DNA of 10,953 nt from Candidatus Bathyarchaeota archaeon (GTDB taxonomy: Archaea > Thermoproteota > Bathyarchaeia > Bathyarchaeales > Bathycorpusculaceae), in NCBI GenBank assembly GCA_003601785.1, contig PIYA01000019.1, positions 1-10,953 of the forward strand, read 5' to 3'. Below are positions 1 to 5,676 of this stretch, in pieces. The notes under the pieces were generated by a model. That model was given only the letters and a program-made list of their open reading frames with translations, was not told where the DNA came from and did not search any database. Each line of letters starts with the position of its first letter. Positions within the stretch are counted from its first letter, which is position 1. Position numbers and translations under genes: made by a program.

Positions 1-843
1 TGGTCGTTCAACTTTACACTAAAACGAGTGCCTTGGTGGAGACCTGGATTTAGATTCGCTGAAGATAACATAGAAATTAGATGCAGATTTTATAATACGA
101 CAACAACAGAAACTCCTGACCCAAACCATCCCGAATACAATTATACAGTAGCGGCTGGACAGCTAAAATTCGACTTTGTCGTGAGCAATTGGCAATGGAA
201 CATAGATAAAATCAAGAATTTCGTAGACTGGCTGAACGTAACCCACCCGGAATTAAACATTACAATACCCACGTACAAAACAGGCTTAGCCTTATGGATA
301 AACATGGCCTCAATAAAGCTTGAAGACATAAGCGCAGCTGAAAACGATATTCAAAACCAACAAGAAAACGTTGAAACAAAATCCCAAATGCAAGCCGCAA
401 CACTAAACGACCAATACTATTCAGTCAGCACCAACGAAACCCAGAAAGGACAATATGAAAGACAGCTAAAATTAACTAACAGGTTTAGAGAACGCGCAAG
501 AATCCAGTTCGCTAGGAGAGAGAGAACTTTTGCAGGATTTCTTGAATTTGTTCCATGGGCTAGATTGCTTAACGAAACAGGCGGCACCGTCAAATACGTT
601 AATGTTACAGCTTCTTACATAGCTGCTGGTCACCACCTAAGACTGTTCCTTTGCTATCCCTACTTCGGAAACCACACACTAGAACACGACCCAACGATAG
701 GACTCGCATCAGCCCCAACTATTCCAACACTGATAAACCCAATAATGCTAGCAATCCTAATCGGAGCCACAATTGCAATAGCCATCGCAATAGCCAGCAT
801 CAAAATAAGGAAAAAAACAGTGAACATCGTAAACGTCCAATAA
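1..843 (+). CDS. C-terminally anchored, sequon-rich cell-surface protein (5' end outside window)
   Basis: The reading frame is open from the first base, so this is the 3' part of a longer gene; a GTG at 28 exists but there is no reason to start there. The visible protein is mostly polar and rich in Asn and Thr, with eight N-X-T sequons (for example NTT, NYT, NVT, NIT, NET, NHT), as in archaeal N-glycosylated surface proteins. A single strongly hydrophobic segment encoded at about 736-807 (Leu/Ile/Ala-rich) is followed by a short basic tail (IRKK), which predicts one C-terminal membrane helix with most of the protein outside the cell. A stretch encoded around 340-510 is Gln/Asn/Glu-rich and looks helical. 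I recognise no catalytic domain. It resembles hypothetical exported proteins of uncultured archaea that carry a 'GLALW-N-AS' type motif (here at about 283-315). Function unknown; the topology call is fairly safe. Confidence 0.8.
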   Translation, partial: WSFNFTLKRVPWWRPGFRFAEDNIEIRCRFYNTTTTETPDPNHPEYNYTVAAGQLKFDFVVSNWQWNIDKIKNFVDWLNVTHPELNITIPTYKTGLALWINMASIKLEDISAAENDIQNQQENVETKSQMQAATLNDQYYSVSTNETQKGQYERQLKLTNRFRERARIQFARRERTFAGFLEFVPWARLLNETGGTVKYVNVTASYIAAGHHLRLFLCYPYFGNHTLEHDPTIGLASAPTIPTLINPIMLAILIGATIAIAIAIASIKIRKKTVNIVNVQ

Positions 844-849
844 CCCCCA

Positions 850-859
850 TTTTATTTTT
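850..859 (+). terminator. T-rich terminator after the surface-protein gene
   Basis: TTTTATTTTT begins 6 bases after the stop codon at 841-843. A T-run on the coding strand without a stem is the usual archaeal intrinsic terminator. It also precedes a fresh TATA box, which suggests that the next small gene is transcribed separately. Confidence 0.5.
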
Positions 860-889
860 GTCGAAATATTCTTTCAAAGAGAATAAAAG

Positions 890-897
890 TTTATATG
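890..897 (+). promoter_or_regulatory. TATA box for the small gene at 927
   Basis: TTTATATG, preceded by an A-rich BRE-like stretch (AATAAAAG), is a good match to an archaeal TATA element. Initiation about 25 bases downstream would fall at roughly 915-922, leaving a leader of only a few bases before the ATG at 927. This promoter is the main support for the small gene. Confidence 0.5.
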
Positions 898-926
898 ACA
901 TAGTAATATACAATATTAAGGTTGAG

Positions 927-1043
927 ATGTTGAACATGAATCAGAAATCAGATGACGTTCGTTGGTTGGTTATTAAGGCTATGCTTGATGAGTTTCCAGC
1001 TTTGAGAGAGAAGGTTAAGGATTATTTAAAGGGGAAAGACTAG
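927..1043 (+). CDS. Small charged helical protein of 38 residues, function unknown
   Basis: A short frame encodes a 38-residue protein (35 if translation starts at the second ATG, 936). The product is amphipathic and charged, with a core like DVRWLVIKAMLDEFPALREKV followed by a Lys-rich tail, and would probably form one or two helices. Three things support it as a real gene: it follows a terminator, it has a well-placed TATA box at 890-897, and a weak AAGGT ribosome site lies at 918-922 just ahead of the ATG. The frame is open upstream to 651, but that part lies inside the surface-protein gene and is a shadow. The gene is followed by a T-rich stretch. I recognise no family; a small regulatory or DNA-binding accessory protein is possible but unsupported. 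Very small size keeps confidence moderate. Confidence 0.5.
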   Translation: MLNMNQKSDDVRWLVIKAMLDEFPALREKVKDYLKGKD

Positions 1044-1069
1044 AAGCTTTTGCTGTTTTATCGTTCGCC

Positions 1070-1087
1070 TTATTTTTAGTTTCTTTT
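1070..1087 (+). terminator. T-rich terminator after the small gene
   Basis: TTATTTTTAGTTTCTTTT lies 27 bases past the stop of the small plus-strand gene and overlaps the 3' end of the convergent winged-helix gene. It fits a T-run terminator for plus-strand transcripts; the overlap with coding sequence means that the T content could partly be coincidence. Confidence 0.35.
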
Positions 1088-1411
1088 AAGAAGGTGGGAG
1101 GGTGGGATTTTGACGCCGTTTTTGGTGCAGTTTTCGGTTTTAAGCATCTCTGTTATCTCGCGGTAGCGTTGCAGAAACTCTAAGCCCTTGTCTGTTGTCT
1201 TGTAGAATTCCTTATCGTTTCTCACAAGTTTTTTCAAAAGGTTAATCTTCAACATGAACCTGAGATAGCTATTAAGCTGTGTGAAGCTTAAGTTTGCCCT
1301 GTACATGATCTGGGTTTTCAGTATTCCCTCTTTAGCTATCTCTAGAACCTCGGCTATTATGTAGAGTTTATCTCTTCTTTTGGGTGGGGGGTCAAGACCC
1401 CATGGGTTCAT
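1076..1411 (-). CDS. Archaeal winged helix-turn-helix regulator (PadR/HTH_45-like)
   Basis: Predicts a 111-residue single-domain DNA-binding protein. Residues about 11-85 look like a compact winged helix: a first helix (KLYIIAEVLEIAKEG), a helix-turn-helix around residues 30-60 (LKTQIMYRANLSFTQLNSYL then LLKKLV), and a wing ending YKTTDKGLEFL, where 'TxKG' is typical of archaeal HTH_45-type regulators. I start at the ATG at 1411 because a strong GAGGAG ribosome site (1421-1426) sits 9 bases upstream. The frame stays open to a TTG at 1501, but that would place the ribosome site and a hairpin-like repeat inside the gene. It is transcribed away from the phosphoesterase gene across a shared control region containing inverted repeats, so autoregulation is likely. 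The ligand and targets cannot be read from the sequence. Confidence 0.8.
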   Translation of the reverse strand: MNPWGLDPPPKRRDKLYIIAEVLEIAKEGILKTQIMYRANLSFTQLNSYLRFMLKINLLKKLVRNDKEFYKTTDKGLEFLQRYREITEMLKTENCTKNGVKIPPSHLLKRN

Positions 1412-1420
1412 TATTTTAAA

Positions 1421-1426
1421 CTCCTC
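1421..1426 (-). promoter_or_regulatory. Ribosome binding site deciding the start of the winged-helix regulator
   Basis: On the minus strand this reads GAGGAG, 9 bases before the ATG at 1411. It is one of the clearest Shine-Dalgarno sites in the window and favours the 111-residue product over a TTG start at 1501. Confidence 0.6.
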
Positions 1427-1446
1427 TTTTAGAATCTTTTCTAAAA
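1427..1446. repeat. Inverted repeat, candidate operator of the winged-helix regulator
   Basis: TTTTAGAA (1427-1434) and TTCTAAAA (1439-1446) are perfect inverted arms of 8 bases around a 4-base centre, TCTT. The repeat directly abuts the ribosome site of the regulator gene. It would lie at or just after the transcription start if the TATA-like element at 1464-1473 is used. That position suits an autorepressor site; a leader hairpin next to the ribosome site is the alternative. Confidence 0.45.
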
Positions 1447-1463
1447 AGCAAAGGGTGTGAGAA

Positions 1464-1473
1464 CATTTTAAGT
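1464..1473 (-). promoter_or_regulatory. Possible TATA element for the winged-helix regulator
   Basis: The minus strand reads ACTTAAAATG. Initiation about 25 bases downstream would be near 1440, giving a leader of roughly 30 bases that includes the ribosome site. A second AT-rich candidate (TTATAGAAT, around 1513-1521) would give a longer leader, so the choice is uncertain. Confidence 0.3.
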
Positions 1474-1530
1474 CGTGTTTCGCGAGTGTGATTATTTCCA
1501 ATATGGGAATATTCTATAACAATCTTCTAT

Positions 1531-1542
1531 TTCACGCGTGAA
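1531..1542. repeat. Perfect palindrome TTCACGCGTGAA in a divergent promoter region
   Basis: A 12-base perfect palindrome lies between the two divergent genes, 54 bases before the phosphoesterase start at 1597. It is GC-rich at its centre in otherwise AT-rich DNA, as expected of a dimeric regulator site. A shorter palindrome, GAATATTC, lies at 1507-1514. Assignment to the neighbouring winged-helix protein is inference. Confidence 0.4.
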
Positions 1543-1557
1543 CCGTGGAAAAGCTTT

Positions 1558-1567
1558 ACTTTTAAAG
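1558..1567 (+). promoter_or_regulatory. Possible TATA element of the phosphoesterase gene
   Basis: ACTTTTAAAG is the most TATA-like element ahead of the gene, and initiation about 25 bases later would fall near 1585. That leaves little or no room for the GGTGA site at 1584-1588 in the transcript. The true element may therefore sit slightly upstream (AAAGCTTTA, around 1550). Confidence 0.25.
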
Positions 1568-1583
1568 AAATGTTAGGTTAAGC

Positions 1584-1588
1584 GGTGA
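1584..1588 (+). promoter_or_regulatory. GGTGA ribosome binding site of the phosphoesterase gene
   Basis: GGTGA matches the complement of the archaeal 16S rRNA 3' end and lies 8 bases before the ATG at 1597. It argues against the in-frame GTG at 1585, which overlaps the site itself. Confidence 0.5.
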
Positions 1589-1596
1589 AGGATTTG

Positions 1597-2091
1597 ATGA
1601 TAGGTTTGATTGCAGATACCCATGACAACCTTCCCTTAATAGATAAAGCTGTGATGAGGTTAAATGAAGAAAAGGTGGAAATCGTGCTTCACGCTGGAGA
1701 CTACGTGGCGCCCTTTGTCGTTCCAAGATTTAAAAATTTAAAAGCTAGGCTTATCGGGGTCTTCGGGAACAACGACGGTGACCGTGAAATGTTGAAGAAA
1801 AGGTTCAGCGAGTATGAAGGCTTGGAACTTCATGGAAATTTCGCCGCTATAACCGTGGAAAGCCTAAGAATCGCGTTACTGCATGGACATGAGGAAGAAC
1901 TCTTGAAAGCCTTAATCAGCAGTCAAGGTTTTGATGTGATTGTTCACGGGCACACACATAAGGCAGAAATTCGTAAAGAAGGCAAAACTCTAATCGTGAA
2001 TCCAGGTGAAGTTTGCGGATATTTAACAGGTAAGTCAACGATGGCGTTACTGGATACTCACAGATGCGAAGCGAAAATAATCGACTTGTAA
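1597..2091 (+). CDS. YfcE/MJ0936-type metallophosphoesterase
   Basis: A 164-residue protein with the complete calcineurin-like metal-site motif set of the small phosphodiesterase family: DTHDN (D7, H9), HAGDYV (D35), GNND (N58-D60), LLHGH (H96, H98), VHGHTH (H117, H119, H121) and NPGE. In this family these residues bind two divalent metals; M. jannaschii MJ0936 hydrolyses phosphodiester model substrates. The natural substrate is unknown, and the enzyme is expected to be cytoplasmic with no signal peptide. The length equals the family norm. I start at ATG 1597, which gives the usual family start 'MIGLIADTH' and sits 8 bases after GGTGA; a GTG at 1585 would add four residues. Its stop is one base from the convergent acetyltransferase stop. 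It may be controlled with the divergent winged-helix gene. Confidence 0.92.
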   Translation: MIGLIADTHDNLPLIDKAVMRLNEEKVEIVLHAGDYVAPFVVPRFKNLKARLIGVFGNNDGDREMLKKRFSEYEGLELHGNFAAITVESLRIALLHGHEEELLKALISSQGFDVIVHGHTHKAEIRKEGKTLIVNPGEVCGYLTGKSTMALLDTHRCEAKIIDL

Positions 2092-2092
2092 A

Positions 2093-3010
2093 TCAGAAAA
2101 CATCTAAGCCGCTTATGTAAAATCTGTCGCCGTATGCTTCTTTCAACGACGCGTAAGCTGTTAGGGGTTTAACCATCATTATATCATGGCTTCTCTTCTG
2201 AACTATGTAGCCACGCGACTTGTAGACTTGCAGAATATTCCTATCGAGAACCGTTCTGTCGTAAACTGTGGCTTTTGTTTTATTCTCTATCAAACCTATT
2301 AGTTTGCTCGTTTCTTCCGTTGTCAACGCTGCTATCTCTCTTATCCCTACTCCGTTCCTATCTTTCTTGAATACGACATAGCCGTTCCGGCTGATTAGAA
2401 AGTTTCTAGCATTTAACCCTTCAGCTTTTTTCAACGCTCTCAAATGATTCTTATCACGAACAACAAAACCCGTCTTATCTTTCGAAAACTTGTTGTAAAT
2501 TCTTAGAATTTTGTCAAGGTCAAGTTTAACAGCTTTATTCGTTTTGCGAAGCTTAACCTTTTCAGCCTTCATCACTTTGTAAACGCTTGGATATTCTAGC
2601 GCATCCACGTAGCCTAATTTTTTATAGAAAGCATAAGCTATCAGAGTTGGGCTTGTATTCAGAAATGAGAAGCGGTATCCTTCCTCTTTAAAATATTCGT
2701 GCGCCCGGTGCATCAGAGCTGTGGAAATCCCTCGTCTCGTGTAGCCTGGTAATGTGGCAACACCATAGATTCCACCAACGTGTTCTATTTCTCCACTTAG
2801 GGTTTTGGTAGCCAGATTTAACACGCCGACAAAACCAACGATATGTCCATTTTCTATAGCACAGAAACCTACCGGACCATCCTTCAGTCTCGGATCAATC
2901 TTAACAAGGCTCTCGAACACTCTGGGATTAAAGGGCCAACGAAAGGCTTGGTCCATTAACGGTAAGAGTTCGTCTTTTGACTTTAGGTCTCTGTAGGTTT
3001 TGATTTTCAT
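2093..3010 (-). CDS. Tandem-GNAT (Eis-like) N-acetyltransferase
   Basis: A 305-residue predicted acetyl-CoA-dependent acyltransferase. The N-terminal half (about 1-150) is a recognisable GNAT domain: an FVGV beta strand, then GIYGVATLPGYTRRGIST (residues about 81-97), where RRGIS is the acetyl-CoA pyrophosphate loop, and motif B AYAFYKKLGY (125-134). The second half lacks a clear acetyl-CoA loop and looks like a degenerate second GNAT fold ending in FYISGLDVF. Eis proteins add a third sterol-carrier-like domain; at 305 residues it is absent here. Eis-type enzymes acetylate amines such as aminoglycosides or lysines, but the acceptor here is unknown. The start is firm: AAAGGAG lies 9 bases before the ATG. 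It is the last gene of the orc1-moa operon, 18 bases after moaA, with no obvious link to cofactor synthesis. Confidence 0.85.
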   Translation of the reverse strand: MKIKTYRDLKSKDELLPLMDQAFRWPFNPRVFESLVKIDPRLKDGPVGFCAIENGHIVGFVGVLNLATKTLSGEIEHVGGIYGVATLPGYTRRGISTALMHRAHEYFKEEGYRFSFLNTSPTLIAYAFYKKLGYVDALEYPSVYKVMKAEKVKLRKTNKAVKLDLDKILRIYNKFSKDKTGFVVRDKNHLRALKKAEGLNARNFLISRNGYVVFKKDRNGVGIREIAALTTEETSKLIGLIENKTKATVYDRTVLDRNILQVYKSRGYIVQKRSHDIMMVKPLTAYASLKEAYGDRFYISGLDVF

Positions 3011-3019
3011 CGTTGGCTG

Positions 3020-3026
3020 CTCCTTT
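3020..3026 (-). promoter_or_regulatory. Strong ribosome binding site of the GNAT gene
   Basis: The minus strand reads AAAGGAG, 9 bases before the ATG at 3010, within the short moaA-GNAT gap. It shows independent translation initiation inside a polycistronic message. Confidence 0.5.
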
Positions 3027-3028
3027 TG

Positions 3029-3973
3029 TCATTTTAGAGAGTGAGTGGATAAAAGGTTGTATGGTTCTCTTTTTTGGTTTGCGAGTTTAAACAGTTTTAT
3101 CAGTTCTTCGTCGCTTGCTCCGTTTCTCATAGGTGTTAAGATGTCCACCAAGTTGTCGTTTCTCATCAGACACGGTTTAAGTTTTCCGTCGCTGGTTACA
3201 CGTAGACGGGTGCAGTGCATACAAAATTCGGTGTTTTCTATAGGATGTACAATTTCAACGTTTACGTCTGGCAGATGATACACGCGACGGTTTTGCATGT
3301 GTCTTCTAGTTTCAATTTTTAATGCTTTCTCTTTCAGCAAACATTCATACTCGTCTAGCGATTTGTGATGAGCAGCATAGTACGCATCATCTATGTTTAT
3401 CGGTTCAAGTTCAATCAGCTGCAGAATCGTCTCGGTTTTTCTAGCGAATTCCATCATTCTTAGAACTTCGTGGTCGTTTACGCCTTTTAAGATAAGCATG
3501 TTAAGCTTGACGGGGTAAAGTCCAGCTTCAACTGCGGCTTTAACGCCTTTCAGAACGTTTTCCAATCTGCCGCCGGTTAATTTCTTATAAACAGCTTCAT
3601 TGAGTGTTGGGAGGTTTATGTTTACACGCTTTAAGCCTTTCGCATGAAGTTCCTCGGCTAATGAATCAAGCAGTGTTCCGTTCGTTGTCATGGATAAGTC
3701 TTCCAAGCTAGGTATTGCAGCGATTCCTTCAACGATTTCTGTGATGTCTCTTCGCATCAATGGTTCTCCTCCGGTTAGCTTAACCTTAGAAATCCCTAGG
3801 CTTACAGCGATTCTCACTATGCGGACAATCTCTTCAACGGTCATCTCCGCAGGATTTTCTGTAAGTTTTTCTTCACCTTCTCTGTGGCAGTATTCACAGT
3901 GTAGATTGCAGTTTTGTGTGAGCGCTATGCGTAGGTTGAGCAGTGGACGCCCATAATTATCTATCAGCACCAT
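3029..3973 (-). CDS. moaA: GTP 3',8-cyclase MoaA (radical SAM)
   Basis: A 314-residue protein carrying out the first step of molybdenum/tungsten cofactor synthesis: radical SAM rearrangement of GTP, completed by MoaC to cyclic pyranopterin monophosphate. The N-terminal radical-SAM cluster motif is CNLHCEYC (C22, C26, C29), followed by LTGGEP (66-71), which contacts SAM, and TTNGT (96-100). The second, GTP-binding [4Fe-4S] cluster has C251 and C254 (FCMHC) and C268 (KPCLM), with the basic CTRLRVTSDGKL stretch between. Both clusters are therefore intact. The conserved 'SLDTL' strand reads NLPTL here, and the chain ends HSLK rather than in the Gly-Gly pair known from bacterial MoaA. The ATG lies 2 bases after the moaB stop, with a weak GGGA site 6 bases upstream, consistent with translational coupling. 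Confidence 0.96.
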   Translation of the reverse strand: MVLIDNYGRPLLNLRIALTQNCNLHCEYCHREGEEKLTENPAEMTVEEIVRIVRIAVSLGISKVKLTGGEPLMRRDITEIVEGIAAIPSLEDLSMTTNGTLLDSLAEELHAKGLKRVNINLPTLNEAVYKKLTGGRLENVLKGVKAAVEAGLYPVKLNMLILKGVNDHEVLRMMEFARKTETILQLIELEPINIDDAYYAAHHKSLDEYECLLKEKALKIETRRHMQNRRVYHLPDVNVEIVHPIENTEFCMHCTRLRVTSDGKLKPCLMRNDNLVDILTPMRNGASDEELIKLFKLANQKREPYNLLSTHSLK

Positions 3974-3975
3974 CG

Positions 3976-4503
3976 TTATTCCCGTGCATGCTTAACGATG
4001 TGAGCAGCTTCGGGTAATATAAGTTTTTCAAAACAAAGTTTAACAGCGTTAGGTGAACCGGGAATGCAAAAGAAAACTTTGCCTTTAGCTACACCTGCAA
4101 TTGCGCGGGATAAAATCGCAGCGGAACCAATCTGGTCGAAGCTTAAACTTCTGAAAATCTCACCGAACCCTGGTAAAACCTTCTCTAAGAAGGGTGAAAC
4201 CGTTTCGATTGTTATATCCGAAGGTGCTATGCCCGTGCCGCCGCAGAACACGACGACATCCAAATCAGACTTCAGTGCTTGTCGCACGCTCTTTTCAATT
4301 AAGACTTTTTCATCGGGTATTATCCTTCGAAACACTAACGTGTGTCCGGCTTTTTTAAGCATGGATTCTGTTAGGTCTCCGGAGACATCTTCAGGTTTTC
4401 CGCCTTGTTGCGACATTTGATAGCGGGATGTGCTGCAAATGAAGATGCCGAACCTCAGTTTTTTCGGTGCTTCTGCCTTGTGCTCCTTTGAAGTTTCACT
4501 CAC
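3976..4503 (-). CDS. moaB: MoaB/MogA-type molybdopterin adenylyltransferase
   Basis: A 175-residue MoCF-biosynthesis (MoaB/MogA fold) protein. Diagnostic stretches are DVSGDLTESML (39-49), the nucleotide/pterin loop FCGGTGIAPSD (86-96), the FRSLSFDQIGSAAILSRA segment (117-134) and IPGSPNAV (147-154). In archaea, MoaB of Pyrococcus furiosus has molybdopterin adenylyltransferase activity, activating the pterin before metal insertion, so a MogA-like role is the best inference. The first 14 residues are polar, Lys/Glu-rich and outside the domain. It starts with GTG directly after the moaC stop (zero gap), with AAGGA at 4511-4515 located 7 bases upstream inside the end of moaC, which is good evidence for that start and for coupling. 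Confidence 0.94.
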   Translation of the reverse strand: MSETSKEHKAEAPKKLRFGIFICSTSRYQMSQQGGKPEDVSGDLTESMLKKAGHTLVFRRIIPDEKVLIEKSVRQALKSDLDVVVFCGGTGIAPSDITIETVSPFLEKVLPGFGEIFRSLSFDQIGSAAILSRAIAGVAKGKVFFCIPGSPNAVKLCFEKLILPEAAHIVKHARE

Positions 4504-4944
4504 TTAGATTTCCTTCTTTAACTTCCTTAAGACACGGATGTGTTCAATGACCGTGGATGGATATTGCCCCTTCTCGTCCTTCTCGTAAGCCTTAACCATG
4601 TCCCAGATTGTAAGCAGTGCAACAGTTGTAGCCGTTAAGGCTTCCATTTCAACGCCTGTTTGAGCCCTTGTCTTAACGGTTGAGGTAACTCTCACTCTTG
4701 AATCGGTTAGGGCTTCGATTTCAACCTTCACGTTTGTTAAAGGCAGCGGATGGCAGAGTGGAATTAAAGTGCTTGTGTTTTTTGCAGCTAGTATTCCAGC
4801 GATTTTCGCCGTGTGGAAGGGGTCTCCCTTTGCAACTCTTCCTTTTTTGATTAGTTGCATGGTTTCCGGTTTCAGTTTGATTGTACCCGTTGCTGTTGCT
4901 TCGCGGAAGACTTCAGGTTTTGCGGATATGTCAACCATTGCCAT
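4504..4944 (-). CDS. moaC: Cyclic pyranopterin monophosphate synthase MoaC
   Basis: MoaC converts the MoaA product (3',8-cyclo-GTP) to cyclic pyranopterin monophosphate. All family blocks are present: MVDIS near the start, REATATG, KGDPFHTAKIAGI, the LIPLCHPL motif with its active-site His, GVEMEALTA with its paired Glu residues, and the VKAYEKD Lys-Asp pair. The C-terminus (GQYP...RVLRKLKK) is of archaeal type. I start at ATG 4944, giving 146 residues beginning MAMVDIS, because AGGGGA (4959-4954) lies 9 bases upstream and the overlap with the previous gene is only 14 bases. In-frame ATGs at 4962 and 5013 would add 6 or 23 residues without homology to MoaC, the latter overlapping the upstream gene by 83 bases. 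moaB follows without a gap. Confidence 0.95.
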   Translation of the reverse strand: MAMVDISAKPEVFREATATGTIKLKPETMQLIKKGRVAKGDPFHTAKIAGILAAKNTSTLIPLCHPLPLTNVKVEIEALTDSRVRVTSTVKTRAQTGVEMEALTATTVALLTIWDMVKAYEKDEKGQYPSTVIEHIRVLRKLKKEI

Positions 4945-5647
4945 GTTGACGAATCCCCTCATTACTTTTGAAGCTTGAGAGCGAAAGCTGTCCCTTATCG
5001 CCTTTCTTTTCATTATGCACCCTAGGTTGCGTTGAATTTTTATCTGAAAGCATCTTTAGACTTTCCTCTTGAAGCTTTCGCATAATCTGTTTCATTTCAC
5101 CAACCTTCTTTTCTAAACTTATCAATGCTAACCTAAACTCGTCTACACAACTTAAAATATGCTTAAGAAGAGGCTGCAAATCCTCTGATGTCTTTATGCT
5201 TATTACCTGCCCCTTAGTTTCTGAGGCTTTCTTAAAATTGAGTATTGTGTCAATAAGCGGAGACGGATCATCCCTAACATCACGCATTAGAAAGAGCAAA
5301 TCTGAACCATCCGTCACAATTTTCCTCAGCTGTTCAAATGCCAAGCGAGAGTTTGCGAGGGGGTCTGGAGAGTTTTGAAGGAGAATTTCTTTAAAGTTTG
5401 TTATGGTTTGGATGAAGTTCTGGCACACGCGCTTGATGGTGTAGGTTTTTTCCGGCTTAAGCGTGAGCATTATTTCCTCGGTGTTCGCTGCCAGATCCTT
5501 TAAGCGGGTCACGTAGTGTTCTGTTTTGCTTAGCAGCTCTGAAGGGGGAAGCTTCTCGAATAACACTCCACTTGCTATGTCGCTTGCGATTTTTTGCAGA
5601 ACCTCTTCAAACTCACCTATTCTATCGCTGAAGTCTTTCTTAATCAA
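4931..5647 (-). CDS. Uncharacterised helical, coiled-coil-like protein in the orc1-moa operon
   Basis: A 238-residue protein that I do not recognise. It is highly charged and appears almost all helical, with no signal peptide, no transmembrane segment and only two scattered Cys, so no metal motif. Residues about 165-203 (FRLALISLEKK through KLQEESLKML) show a heptad-like pattern typical of a coiled coil. The last 35 residues are polar and Gly/Ser/Asn-rich and probably disordered. The start is a TTG with a GGTG site (5655-5658) 7 bases upstream; no in-frame ATG lies near. It sits 29 bases after the winged-helix gene and overlaps moaC by 14 bases, so it is almost certainly co-transcribed with both. 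A partner or scaffold role with the upstream ATPase and DNA-binding protein is possible, but this is context only. Confidence 0.7.
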   Translation of the reverse strand: MIKKDFSDRIGEFEEVLQKIASDIASGVLFEKLPPSELLSKTEHYVTRLKDLAANTEEIMLTLKPEKTYTIKRVCQNFIQTITNFKEILLQNSPDPLANSRLAFEQLRKIVTDGSDLLFLMRDVRDDPSPLIDTILNFKKASETKGQVISIKTSEDLQPLLKHILSCVDEFRLALISLEKKVGEMKQIMRKLQEESLKMLSDKNSTQPRVHNEKKGDKGQLSLSSFKSNEGIRQHGNG

Positions 5648-5676
5648 AAGTTTACACCACTCATTCCAGAATAATT

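Noticed and set aside
651..926. N-terminal extension of the small plus-strand frame
   Set aside because: It lies inside the surface-protein gene in another frame, has low-complexity Asn/Arg/Ser composition typical of a shadow, and ends before the TATA box that serves the short gene.
1412..1501. Thirty-residue N-terminal extension of the winged-helix regulator from a TTG
   Set aside because: A strong GAGGAG site and ATG at 1411 explain the start, and the extension would bury a perfect inverted repeat and a promoter-like element inside the gene.
3045..4978. Plus-strand frames opposite moaA, moaB and moaC
   Set aside because: Each is fully antisense to a gene with intact family motifs and has no ribosome site or motif of its own.
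4945..5013. Longer MoaC with 23 extra residues
   Set aside because: The extra residues do not resemble MoaC, overlap the upstream gene by 83 bases, and have a poorly spaced ribosome site; ATG 4944 has a better one.
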